A stretch of DNA of 64,000 nt, taken from the NCBI GenBank assembly GCA_035222895.1, contig JAVYIG010000413.1, forward strand, positions 219,501 to 283,500, read 5' to 3'. The notes under the pieces were generated by a model, which saw only the letters and a list, made by a program, of their open reading frames with translations, was not told where the DNA came from and did not search any database. This document shows, one piece after another, positions 50,261 through 63,166 of this stretch. Within the stretch, counting starts at the first letter, position 1, and each line of letters starts with the position of its first letter. This DNA is from Strongylocentrotus droebachiensis (lineage: Eukaryota > Echinodermata > Echinoidea > Camarodonta > Strongylocentrotidae). The position numbers were made by a program, and so were the translations under genes.

Positions 50261-50889
50261 AAAACGAGGAACAATGCCGCCCTAGTAAAATTATTATATA
50301 AAAGTTTCATATCCAGGACACCACTCGATCGCAACATGACCTCGCAAAACAATTACAAGTCATAATCTAAAGTTACCGAGGCCGTCGTGAATTTTTTTTA
50401 AAGGCGCAAATAGGGACATCCACTAAAAAAAGTAATCGTGATTTTCTCCGAGTACCCGATTTAAAGGCCATGATCAACGATTTTGATTTACTTTTGATTT
50501 AGATATACCTTTAAAAGTATGTTCATATCTTATGACGATTACTGCAATATCTACCAATGTCGGATCGCAGTCGAATCGTATATTGTGCGGTGTTTTATAA
50601 AAGTACAATTAAAAATCTAGCGACGCCCCTGAATAGATAGATATATACAGAGAGACGGATATATAGATAGAAGTACAGAGAAAGAGAGAGAAAGAGATAG
50701 AGAGAGAGAGAAATAGAAAGAGAAATAGAAAAGCAACATCCGACGTAGCATTCTATTCTTACTCAGCACAAATTGTTATCTTGTTTGTGACTTACTAGAC
50801 ATCATCGCCCCCACCAGAATAAACGTCATCGTCATTATCATCACCAATAAGAACTTCACTTAAAAAGTGAACGTTCTGCCTACGAAACT

Positions 50890-51085
50890 ATGTCAGGTAC
50901 TCAAAGGAAAGGACTCATAACATTGTTATATAAAGAAAGGAGACCGTTTAAGCTTGAAAACTGGACGCCTATAACACTCGTGAGCTGTGATTACAAATTC
51001 ATAGCAGCATCTTTTAGCACTGGGTTACACAAATTTATTAAACAGATTATTGACCCAAACCAAACTGGTCGTTTTGAGACTATCA
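50890..51085 (+). pseudogene. L1/Tx1-like RT fragment
   Basis: Reads LITLLYKERRPFKLENWTPI followed by TLVSCDYKFIA and a IIDPNQTG block. This matches the RT segment [20 protein letters not shown] ... DYKILA of the LINE at 43,930-43,800. It is open for 81 codons, then lost. Confidence 0.7.
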
Positions 51086-51248
51086 AAATACATTATTGCA
51101 TATATGTTGCAGAAAAAATTGAACTGGAGCGATAATTATGGTAGATTTAACTGGTAGCATTTGATGTTGTTGATATTCTATTTGTAAATACTTTTTGTAG
51201 AAAAATTGAACTTGGACTGTCTTTCCGAAAGTTGTTCGAAATTCTTGA

Positions 51249-51793
51249 AGGTAGTGTATCCCTCTTGCAGCCAACATCAAATTATGTATAACTTTGCAAG
51301 AGTTACGAATATGTCACGTATGTCCTATCTGTGAAATTTAAACGTTAGTAGTGTCCTAGTTTTCAAATTATGCAAGAAAACCCATTTACTTTCTAGACTT
51401 AACTGTTAGACACTATTGAGTGAGTGGCTGACTTCTTTTTTTCTTTGGTAATAACATACATAACATGAGCTTTAAATGAAATGGTACATGAGCATTTAAC
51501 CATATCAATAACCCAGTTCTGGTAATGGCCACAATCAAGCTGATTGAATCTTTGCGTAGCAGAAAACGTACGACCAATCGGTACACGGTTGTGAAAATCA
51601 GACTATTTAATCAAACGAGCGCGCTCGCTAAATTCCGTTCGACATGTTACGGTTGTTATTTTCCCACTAAAAGACACTGTCAAGACCTTCTGTTTCGAGG
51701 GAAGTTCTAAATTAGTATTATCTTTCAAATGCCATTTTAATCTAACCTTTTCATTTGTTTCGCCTACAAATGGGACATACTACCTTAGTACCT
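51249..51793. mobile_element. piggyBac-like MITE, family A copy 3 (inverted)
   Basis: Ends AGGTAGTGTATCCC and GACATACTACCTTAGTACCT, with TTGA at the left and TTAA (51794-51797) at the right. The body is the reverse complement of copies 1 and 2. Confidence 0.7.
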
Positions 51794-52099
51794 TTAATCT
51801 ATTTGTTTTCTCTTGGTACTGTATTTACCTGGCTAACGACAGATTTGATCCTGGTATATAATGATACGGTCAAGCGTACCCTAAAAAAAAAGGCCAATCG
51901 ACACCGAATTATGTATATGTGAGCTCTGTGATCTTAAAACAAATTAAACATACAATACATTGATACAAGAAAAACAGCATTTAAACAAAATAAATGGATA
52001 AATAGCATCTTACAAGGGGGTGGTGTTACACTGATGAAATCTGTGACTCTATAGATTTTGTAAACTATACAGTCTTTCACAGGCGTGTCTCCGCAACGT

Positions 52100-52315
52100 T
52101 TCTATGATGAGTGTCTAAACGATGTGTTTATACAATTTGGCTATGATAAGTGGATACAAGGAGTTTCTATGATGAGTGGCTACGACGAGTCTATGACGAG
52201 TGTCGTGTGATGTGGTTACGAGCACTGGCAACAAACAGTGGCTAAGAGGTGTAACTTGGAGGAGTGGCTACACAAGCCGATAGCTAAGAGGAGCGGCTAT
52301 ACGAGCCCAGGTCGA
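52100..52315 (+). repeat. Degenerate GAGTGGCTA minisatellite
   Basis: Loose repetition of GATGAGTGGCTACGACGAGT and GAGGAGTGGCTA-type units of about 18-27 bp. No gene. The surrounding 51,800-53,050 is AT-rich without recognised features. Confidence 0.5.
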
Positions 52316-53050
52316 CCCTAATGAGGAGGATAACATTCAAACATACTTCAAAATATTCCCTATACACATATTAATGAACCAATTCTTAAGGTCCTAATTG
52401 TTCCGGCTACATGTTACAAATAAAGTTATATTAAAATGAGGATTCTTCTCAAACTGTTATAATCCTTGCATTTTTTAAATGTGCAAAATAAACAAAATAG
52501 ATTAATATACATCATCTAAGATTTTGCCTAATATCACATGTCAATCTCACTGCTGACTTTCACCAAAATATTCAAATTGTATTCTGTATTTTATCATACT
52601 TCATCAATGGTATTTATTCTCAAAATTTATATAAATTGACACACGATTTGTTGTGAATAAGGTTTTATATGTATTTACCTTATAATAAATGAAAGGGAAT
52701 CCTCAGTCAACACCTAGATTATTTCCTTTACAAAACCCAAAGAAAGTATCTGATAGACTTCCCAGAAATAACAAGTATAGTACAGGAATATTTCTATATA
52801 TCTTCTTAGATTATTAAAATTAAAACATTTGAAATATCCTCTACTATACATCTTCAAACTTCAAACTAAAAAAATTAAACTGATTCAATACATACCTAAC
52901 TTCTTTAGTGCATGGAATGGTTTTCATGATATGCATATCCACATATTTTGCTTTAAACCGACTATACATAAATTTTATGGTAAATGAAATTAAGTTCCTA
53001 AAATTAACCCCCCAAAAGAGAGTTTGAACTTAAGGTTGATGTGAGTGAAC

Positions 53051-53822
53051 TAAAGGGCAAGTCCACTTCAAAATAACTTACTTTCAATTGAAGCAGAAAA
53101 ATCAGACTAACCAATCAAAAAGAGTTTGAGCAAAATCGGATAACTAATAAGAAAGTTTTAGATTTTTAATGACATGAAAAACGTTGAAAATCACCAGACA
53201 AATTGACAACACACTCATGAGTCTGTGACGTCATTGCCTAACTATCCACTAATTGTTTTCTTTATATTGATAATATGAATTTCCTATTTTCCCGTAGTAA
53301 GAATCTTATTTCTTCACACCAGAATCCAAGGTAGATTGATAGTTATATGTTTATACGTGGATGCACTAATATAAAGTAATTTTTTCAGTTAAATCATAAC
53401 AAATGTGAATTTTGATAGACTATTTATATTAAAATCATTAATTATAAATATACAGTATTCAGAAAATAGTATTAATTCTTCAAAGTTCATAACAGATTTT
53501 GTTAAATGTACACGCAATATAATACACATCATATAACCCTAGGCAAAGGCATGGTGAAATCAAGTTTTCGGGGATAAAAAGGGAAATCAATGGGATTAAA
53601 CTATTTAAAGCAATTGATAAATAGTGAGAACATGACGTCACAACTGAAAACCAAATTGGCAATTTGTGCAGTGATTTTCATTGTTCCATAGTTTTACGTA
53701 CTTTTTCAAAAAATCATTACTTTCTTATTAATTATCCGATTTTGCTTAATTTTTTTGATTAGTTGTCAGATTTTTCAGCTTCTATTGAAATTAAGTTATT
53801 TTTAGAGTGGACTTGCCCTTTA
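53051..53822. mobile_element. TA-flanked MITE (AAGGGCAAGTCCAC ends)
   Basis: The element at 53053-53820 has inverted ends AAGGGCAAGTCCACTTC / AGTGGACTTGCCCTT and TA on each side. Complementarity continues inward for ~120 bp (for example AATCGGATAA / TTATCCGATT). 768 bp, non-coding. Confidence 0.75.
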
Positions 53823-54371
53823 AGTCATGGAGGCTTCTTATGGCCTAAAATGCAGGAGCTGTTATTAGGAAAAGCGCGGTTTGATAGGCCTGCATTACCT
53901 AACATGACCAGCACATGCACAAAGGGTTTGCCTTCTCCTTGGTGTCTCCAACAACCACCTCTCAATCTTTTACACCACAACTGCCAATCTCCCACACCCA
54001 AGCTTTAAAAAGAAAGCTTTTCAAAATAAAAATTTCCTTCTAGAATATAATAAATGAATTAGAGTTTGTTGGCAAAGTCGCAGGCCCAAAGTGTTTGAAA
54101 AAATTGAATTAATTTGTATTCAATTTTATTTGGAATTCCAAAATCGACAAGGTCAAAAGTTCCATCCTTTCTCATGATTATGGCCAAGGGGGTTACGTAT
54201 AACGAACACTGAGAAACAGATATTGAGTTTTCGTTTAAGATGACTTGGTAGATTATTGGATGACAGTAAAGGTCCATGGAACGATATGTGTAATTATTGG
54301 TTTAATTTGCGTGATGGGTAAATTCTCTGTTAAACTGTAACTATGACCATAAATTATTCAAAGTCCAGAAA

Positions 54372-55051
54372 TGGCAAGTTCCCAATTTCTACTTAGAAAT
54401 ACTACTAGCCTGGAATTATGTGAAAAAAGTTGTACTTGTTGTGTAAATTATCCTGTACAAGATCGATTTTTTCATATGCATATAATATGGCATAACAGAA
54501 ATATTTCTTTGAATATGAATTCTGGGTTTTACGCAGATTGGTGTAGTTGTGGAATAATTTATCTAAAGGTCCTCATAGAAGAAGGACGTTTTTGTCTGTT
54601 AAATACCTGACATTACTCCTTGAAACAAGGAAACACATACAAGAATACATAATGCATGTGTTTATTGAATGTGAACAGAACACACATCACACATTTCTTA
54701 GATTTTATCAAACATGTTGTGAAGTACACTTTAAATATTGATTTTTGAATGGATATCTCTTGTTTATCTAAGATTAATATTGACAGAGAGATAGCCGTTG
54801 TAATAACGATCGGATTCTGGTGTATATACACAATTTTAGTCTTCTGGAATAAGTATGGTTTTAATGAAAACCGCTTCAAACTAAAATACGTATTTGAAAG
54901 AGAAATACAAAATAAAATTGATGTAATTCAGGAGCTAAAAAAACACAGACAAAAGGTTGCCAGAGAAACTGTTAAAAGCAATTTGACTAAATTGAGGAAA
55001 AATATTGAACAGTTGAGAAAAATTGATGAAATTGTACTTCAATTAAATTAG
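54372..55051 (+). pseudogene. Probable L1/Tx1 LINE ORF2 C-terminal remnant
   Basis: Frame segments read IIWHNRNISLNMNSGFYADW and then GIIYLK...EEGRFLSVK, matching in pattern the [20 protein letters not shown] / [11 protein letters not shown] region of the intact LINE. Further on come a MHVFIECEQ block, then a 100-codon frame (54749-55051) with one hydrophobic segment and a Lys-rich helical end. Frameshifts separate the pieces. The last frame is assigned mainly by position. Confidence 0.45.
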
Positions 55052-55089
55052 TTTTCACAACTTTATTTTGATGCTTGAATGTAAATAAA

Positions 55090-57480
55090 CACCTCGTTTC
55101 AGGCACACACACCACATCAAATCATCACCTATCGCCTCTACCATGCATCACCACTACTTCAAGCACTACAACCACCTCCAACACCACCACCAACACTACC
55201 ATCGTCATCATCATCTTCAGCATCTTCAGCATCACAATTCACATCTTCAACCGATTCGACGTATCATTTTCGATGTATCACGAGTCAACAAGAGTTACTG
55301 ATCTCAGTTTATTATGTTATTAAGTACGCATTATCGTGAATATACGAGTTTACACGAAGTTTGCGGAGAAGGAGAAGGAGGCAAGAGCAGTGGAAAATTT
55401 TAGAGATATTCCCGAATGGTACGAGAAGAAAAGTTTGTTATCCTCAATAGCTTTAGCGTGAGAAATTGAGAAGATGTTATGAAGACAAAGATATCAAACT
55501 TATTAAGGTAATTTGCAGTCACCAGACGATGCACGTCTCTATATTTTTGGTAACTGAAGATATAATAGTCATTTATGCTGAATCATATTGGGACTAAATT
55601 ACATGATAACATTATTTCGTCAGAATCATGAGATATCTAAGAGAACTGATGGTTATACCTGTATGTAAACTATTATTTCCGTACCCCAACTACATAAATG
55701 TGTTTTAGTGTGTTACGCCTAAGATAGTAATTTGTCCCGATTGTAATATGTTTCCTGTCAGGTGTTAACTTTCACTCTTTGAGAACGTAAGATAATTGAA
55801 TGAAATATATATGTTTGATTGCATTAATATGTTCATTAGAAATAAGTCAAGAATATGAAAACGTGGTGATACTGTATGATGTATAAACAAGAAAGGGGTT
55901 TTCAGAAATAGTTACCATTAATACACAGAATAGTTGAATATGCTACGATTACGTCTATTTCATATCTATACTCTTTATTAAGTTAAATCCCTTTATCAAC
56001 AACTTTTACTTTCCAATATAGATGTTATTCACATTACATATTTTCAATCTATGGGATTAAGGAAATAAAATGAATTTCATGTTGTATGGTGTTCAGTCGT
56101 TATTAATGTAACCTCAACTATGCAATTGTAATAGCCCCAATGTCACCTGACTATTCTGTTATCTGCTCTGTGCAAATACTCGCTTTAGGAACGCAGAGAC
56201 GATGAACGTAGGTGGCACGTTTTGTCTAGACTGGGAAGGGGGCCGGGTTACAAAACGGCTATCTTAAAATTTCGTCTGTTAAGACGGCCCATTGAAAAGG
56301 TAGAAAATGTCTGCTTCCTCTTTCACAGTCATCTTAATCATCATCATCATCATTATCAACATCACCACAATCAGCTTCATCATCATCAACACACTTGTCA
56401 TTACATCCTCGTCACAATCATCACCACCAGTACCCCCACCATCAACGCCACGATCATTGTCATCGTCACCAATATCATCATCATCATTACCAACAACCTC
56501 ATTTCCACCACTACCACCAAAATCACGAAGAAAAAAGGTGAAAAGTGAGAGCTGATAAGAGAGTTTAAAAAAGTGAAATAAATGACACGTGGCACGTTTT
56601 TGTTTCAACAGGGAAAAGGGAGGGGGTACGAAACTGCCATCTGGGATGTATTTTGAATTTAGAATGTTGACAACCAATGAAAAGACAATCACTAATTCAT
56701 CTTTGTCATCATATAATCACTTTTATCAGCTCCATTACATTTTCGTTACCACCACCACCACGCATAGAAACTACTTTGAGCACTACAACCACCTCCAGCA
56801 CCACCACTATCACTACTAACATCATCATCATCAAAATTATCACAATTCACATCTACAACCGATTCGATGCATCACTTTCGACGTGGCACCAAGAGTAACT
56901 GAATTCAGTTTATTATGTAATTAAGTACCTTAACATACATTGTCGTGAATAAACGATTGTACACGTAGTTAGCGGACAAGGAGTAGGAGGCAAGAGGATA
57001 CGAAAACTTTAAGAGATATCCGCGAATGGTACGAGAAGAAAATTTGTTATCCTCAATAGCTTTAGCGTGAGAAATTGAGAAGATGTTATGAAAACAAACA
57101 CACCACTCTGATATAGTTAATATACTGCCACGCGACAATGCGTGTCTTTGTATTCTGTGTAACCGAAAATACTTCATATCAATAATGGTCCTTTTGATTT
57201 ACATTAACATTATGATGCAGAGGCAGATAAAGAGAGGGGGGCAAGAGGAAAAGAAACCTTTTAGAGATATTCGCGAATGGTACGAGAAGGAGAGGTTGCT
57301 GTCCTCAATAGCCTTAGCGTGAGATATTGGGAAGATGTTGTGAGAACAAATATATCAATCTTATATAGTTATAATGCAGCCACGGTTCTTTTGATCACGT
57401 TCAAATTATAATACAATATAAAATCTACTTTATAGAGGAAAAAATGTGCAAAGATGGACAGGTGTCAATTTCCTATAGGG
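55090..57480 (+). repeat. Tandem diverged copies of the protease-upstream repeat
   Basis: The block GCTTTAGCGTGAGAAATTGA followed by GAAGATGTTATGAA... occurs at ~55,448, ~57,058 and (as CCTTAGCGTGAGATATTGGG) ~57,312, and upstream of protease A at ~33,984. Each is preceded by a CAC/ATC-rich stretch (55,110-55,240; 56,330-56,540; 56,745-56,850) and, for two, by GATTCGA-GCAT/GTAT-CACTTTCGA. It forms a 3-4 unit array leading to the B promoter. No exon is contained. Confidence 0.7.
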
Positions 57481-57502
57481 TCATGTCTATGGAGGCATCC
57501 TC

Positions 57503-57563
57503 TATAAATAGCAGACGATTCTAGCACATCCAATCAAGTTCGTTACATCTCTTCAGAAGTAAG
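57503..57563 (+). promoter_or_regulatory. TATA box and non-coding first exon of protease B
   Basis: TATAAATA at 57503-57510, then a ~30-nt presumptive exon ending at donor GTAAGAGC (57564). The acceptor AAGTCTAG ends at 58179, immediately before ACAAACCACTAAACCAAG and ATG. The TATA-to-donor region is conserved with protease A. Confidence 0.6.
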
Positions 57564-58197
57564 GTAAGAGCTGGCAAGACATCGGTAGGAACACCGCACA
57601 CCTCCACCATCCTACTCGACAAGATTTGAGAGGACCTGAGCATTTGAAACGGTGAAATTTTCCTGATTGAGGTTCCGAAAAATCATGGCGATAGTAACAA
57701 TCGAAATAGCAGAGTATTGTAGGCCTTTCAGTCAGATTTTTGTTCATCGGCTAGAGAATGGGAACTGTCTTGCGACAGATCCTATAGCATGTCCTCAGAT
57801 TGGAAGCCTGACTTACAAAACTTTGCAATATTGATTTCACTATTCAAATTACTTTTCAGAGCTACTACTGAGCGAAATCAAAATTTTCATCTCTCAACAC
57901 CATTATCTCAACTTTTCTCAAATCCTGTCGCCATGGATTGTACGGTGTGTAGTGACCTCCGGTCGATTGTTCTTCGCATTGTGCAGTGGGGCAGTATTTT
58001 ATTTTCTCAATATTGTTTATTGTTATTCCTCTATATTGGCTTAAATGTAATTATTTATCTTGATTATTTAGTCTGATCCATTCGAGTCAGGCTTGCAATA
58101 TTATTCGTCGATGAATATTTTAATCTCCTATTTATAAACTTCGTCTTTTTTTGTGTGTTTTGATATGAAATAAGTCTAGACAAACCACTAAACCAAG

Positions 58198-61100
58198 ATG
58201 CAAGCTCTCCTTGTTCTCCTCTTCGCTGCCGTTGCTCAGTGCAGCCTTGCGCCTTTCTACCAAGTTAAGCCTAACATTCCTGGCCAGTACATCGTTGTTC
58301 TTGAGGTAAGATCATCGTCATATTAGTTGAATCGACTGATTCCTATATTTGTTGACATTGGATTTAACTACATTGAAGCTCCAGGTAATTTTGTTTTGAT
58401 GATGGAAAACCTTTTGTTGTTGCAATTATTTTATGGCAGGTTGAATTTTTTCTCTACCAAACGAATTGTTGTCAGATTCATACAAGGATTAGTTAATCGA
58501 TGATACAACTTCTTGCTATTACTATTACTTTGCCGTTCCTGCTTGATAAAGAGGTTTAAGGCTTCAACATAATTTAGTACAGAAATGATGGACTTGGCTT
58601 CCCCACTGCACAAGTAGAGGACCTAAGTGATAAGGTCATATTCGTTCGTCGTCCATGTTAATGGTTCTAAACAACAGAGTCTGAGCATGAGGTCCACCGC
58701 GAAATCAATAAAGCAACGGGCTGGAGAGAGCAAATTCAGTGCTTGGGTCTGGTGTGATCACCATGCCATTGTTTAGCACAACATTTTGTTTAATCCAGCA
58801 ACATTGACAACTTGGCCAGAATGACGTCAGACTTCGGTACTGTATTGTTCTGTGATTGTGATTTTTACTATGTCGGGCAAGCTTCTAACAAGCATTTTTG
58901 TTGTCAAGAGGAATATTTTTTCAAATGTTATTCATAAAATCAGTAGACAATTTTATTTTCAAAGCTATCTTTCATAGCTGAATTATGGTCGCATTGTTCA
59001 TGATTATTATTATCATTGCTACAATTATTTTGTAGGATGGCATCGATGTCGGTAGCTTCGCTGCCACCATGCAGACAGGGACCGTCCGCAGGACCCTGAC
59101 CGGCCTCATCAATGGAGTCGTTCTCACCCTCGATGGCGATTTGCTTGAAAAGGTGAGCAAAACATTATGCTAGAAAGTTTCATGATAATCGTGATGATAT
59201 GATTCACCTGTGTGTGTTTGTTTGTGTGTGTGTGTGTGTGTGTTGCAATATAAACATAAAAATTAAAAACAGTTTGTAGTATACAACTCTAAATCCTCAT
59301 ACTATTAAAAAACGTAACATGCGGCGTACCCCAAGGATCCATCCTGGGCCTACTTCTATTTCTCATTCACATCAAACTCATTCACATCAAATTCACATCG
59401 AACTCCTCCATTTCCGTTTCGGTTTAATAAAATTTGGAGTGGACTATTAGGCTATTATTATTATTATTATTTATTATTATTAATCTTACATAATAGACTA
59501 TAAGCCGACGACACTGCCCTTTTTTGTCCTCATTCTGAGCTTGATTCATTGATGAATAAAATAAATAATGAACTCAAAAAGGTGTCAGCTTGGTTTAAAA
59601 GCAATAAGTTATCTCTAAATATTATTTTGTTAATGTCATACATTTTAATAAAACGCATGCAGGAATCGGTTTTTTTAATTTTTTTTTATCGATGGACTAT
59701 CCTACCTTTATCTTGAGAAACAAATTCAGAGTTTCCCGGAGTTACTATTGACAAAAAACTAAGTCAGAAAACAACACATACAGAAATCAAAACAACCATA
59801 CCACGAGCTGTCAGCATTTTATTTAAACTTAAGAATATTCTACCAAAATACAAGAAAAAAGTTTGTAACTTTGGAAAAAGACATGATGAGAAATAAATTA
59901 ATCAATCAATAAATCAAATAAGAATCTCAACTATCTTTGATTTTATGATGATGTTAATAACATTGTCCTCATTTTTAAACAGTATCACGTGACAAAAATC
60001 CTCTCATTGGGTGTTAGAGTTTATGTTTACCTCATGATACATTCGGTCATGTCCGCGTGTAATACTAACGTTTTCAACCATGTTCATTGTATCACCCGAA
60101 TCGAGCACGAATGGGTTTTGACATGCCATTTTCAAAACCATGTTGCTCAGAGAAGCGTGTACAGGTTAATGTCATCAAGGTATCATTTTAAAGCATATTA
60201 ATTTGTACATAAATACCTTTTGAAATGTGTTAACAGTCTAATGACATATACAATCCGAACACGATTTCTAGAGGTAACAAGTGGTTTCTTAAAAGTTTTT
60301 GAGATTTTTTTCTTCATATATTTGTTTGTTTGTTAATTTTGTTTTTATTTCTACGTTTTCAAAAATAGTACATAATCATATACATAAATTAACAATGATT
60401 TCTTCATTAGACATAATTATAAAGTTTTCAGTACATTAACTAAGATGCATACAAACAGAAATATTTTTCAATGAAAAAAGATAAATTACAAAAATGCCGG
60501 AGACCACCATCATGAGCAGTAAGTTTGAAATCGATGGCGGCCTCTGCAGAATAAGCGGCATAACTCTTAAATTATATAATTGTACACACAAATTTATCTA
60601 ACGTAATGTTCATCAATCATAAAACATAAGTTATGTTAAACATTGGGCTCCAATCCGGTCATCTATAACAATGCAATTTCCTATCTGTCCTTTGATTAAC
60701 TCCAAATGATTGTTATACTATGGCATAGTCATTATTTCGACCAATCTTTATCTCTTAATTTTATAGATTTACTTTGTTGAAAGGATGTATTCATTTACCC
60801 ATTCGTGATGCGTGTTTATACCTTGTTAAAGATGTAGCACTTTTGAGAGTTCGACTTATTACAAGTATATAAGTATTAATTTGTTATGTAACCACGCAAT
60901 GTATATTACTTGTTTTCACTGAACATTATTGTGGTCTAAAGGTACGTAGTCTGACTGGCATCCGTTACATTGAGGAAGATGGGCTGGCTACTATGCTTGG
61001 TAGCCGAACCGGTAGTAATTACTGGGGGCTTGACCGTATCGATGAGCGTTATCTTCCTCTTGATGGCAACATCAACTTTAGCGGTAAGCAGAATCATTTA

Positions 61101-63120
61101 GGGGTCATCCAAGTACATTGTCATTATCATGAGATCGCAAAACAAAGAGAATCATGGGGATTTGTTTTGGTTTTAATCCAAAATATGTCGGTCTCAAGGG
61201 CTGCTAGTCTCATGCGCTGTCGATCTTGTGGGATGTGGTGAATCCTTTAGATGAGCCATATCGAGTACCGAAGTGCTAACGTCATTATTTGCTCGTCATC
61301 CAGCCTACTGGTTCCAACCAACAGAGCCGGCGCACGAGGTACACCGCGAAATGATTTAAGTAACGGAGTGGAGCAGGGCAAATCTAATCAAAAAGTGATA
61401 ACCCACGGCTAAAAAATGATGGGCCTATATATCATATCATAAGGCACAACTAATTTGTGCGTATATATGCTAGCGATTATAAAGTTAAGTTTCAAATGTA
61501 AAGGACATCGATCCCACATCGATTCGCGCATTGAGACTAGACGCGCATTCTTCCCTTTAACCAGAGGGCGATCAAACGGCGCCACACCGCCTCCTAACCT
61601 CCTTGACAGTGCGACACTTGACATTTTTATCGGGTTTGTTTCTTTTTCTTTTTTGTTTTGAAGCTCGTACATTGGTGAAATGCAGTGCACTCGATTAAGT
61701 CACAATGAGCCGGATAATAAACTCGACTTGTACGCCTCGTTAATTATCCGACTGTGACTTAACCTGATTGCAGTGCATATTCAGGATACACTCGCAAACA
61801 TGAACTCGTTATCCGTAAGGCCTTGGGATTTAACAAAAAGATGTAAGATTATTGGTCCACTTAGGCCTACTTTAAGTCAGAAAAATGGGGAGGCGCTCAT
61901 TTTTTCCGATGGTTCGTAATTCCCAACCACGAATTTCCCAAACCCGGGTTCTTAATTCAGAACATTCGTTGCGTTATTCCGAATGTTCGTTTATCCCATG
62001 TTTTGTAATTCCGACAAAGAGGGTTTATCATTCAGAAAATCAAATAAGCTTAGTTATTCCAAAGGTTTGTAATCCCGAAAAACGATATGAACCTATTTTT
62101 CGGAATTATAAACCTTATTTAGTTTTATTTTTGGAAATACGAATCTCCGGAATTCTAAAACGTCCGGAAAAAAACTTCACTTCACCTGCAAATAATCTCT
62201 CGTGCATCGAATATTTCAATGATTGTCCTCCATTCACTACAGGTACGGGTTCAGGGGCAAATGTTTTCGTTCTCGATACCGGAATCACTTACTCGCATGA
62301 GGACTTCAACGGTAATCGTGCCCAATCATTCTGGGATTACGATGGTGGAGATGTAAGTGACTTTTAACACTTTCGAGACAGTTTGTTTGTTTGTTTTTAT
62401 TTCCATCACAGTAGGCCTAATAACATGGTAAATTATAAATAGATATAACCATGGCGGATAGCCAATTTCACTTGTATTTACATATTGCCACTGCTTTTTT
62501 CGTGGGGTCCTATGAACATGATAAATAAGCACAAACATGAATAGCAATTGTAATAAAACGGGGAGAAAAAAAAATCAAAATTATAATTACATACACATAG
62601 GGGTATACAAACAAATCCTGGAAAAATATAACAAAAGGAAAGAACATGCTTACAACAAATTATAAGGAGTTATCGGCATAAGCTAGTACATTAGATTTAA
62701 AATCAATGAACTGTGGAAATAGTACTCAAATGAAATAGCAGTTGATGATAATGATTACACATCGAAGTCCCCAGTTCAAATATTGTGGTTTGGCTCTATA
62801 ACTTTTAATTCAGACCTAATAGATGTAGAGGCTGATGCGTAGAAAGGGCAACAATATCTGCCTGCAATGTGTCCTTTTTGATGCATGGCCATATTGCGTT
62901 TCATACCAGGAACTTTAGATTAAATAAGCCTTGAAATCTTTAAATTGGCAACATATTCATCAATATATCAATATATGTCTTTTTTTTATGTAAAACAAAA
63001 TTGAAGGCATATTCTCTTCAGACATATTAGTCCACACTATTTTATTCAGAGTATAATCTGGCTTTAAAAGAAGGAAAAATACGTTGTTGCCAAATTAGGA
63101 ACATGTAATTAATTGTTAAA

Positions 63121-63166
<46 letters not shown>

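Noticed and set aside
61885..62367. 160-residue frame before protease B exon 4
   Set aside because: Most of it is the folded GTTCGTAATTCC intron repeat; only 62243-62352 is coding.
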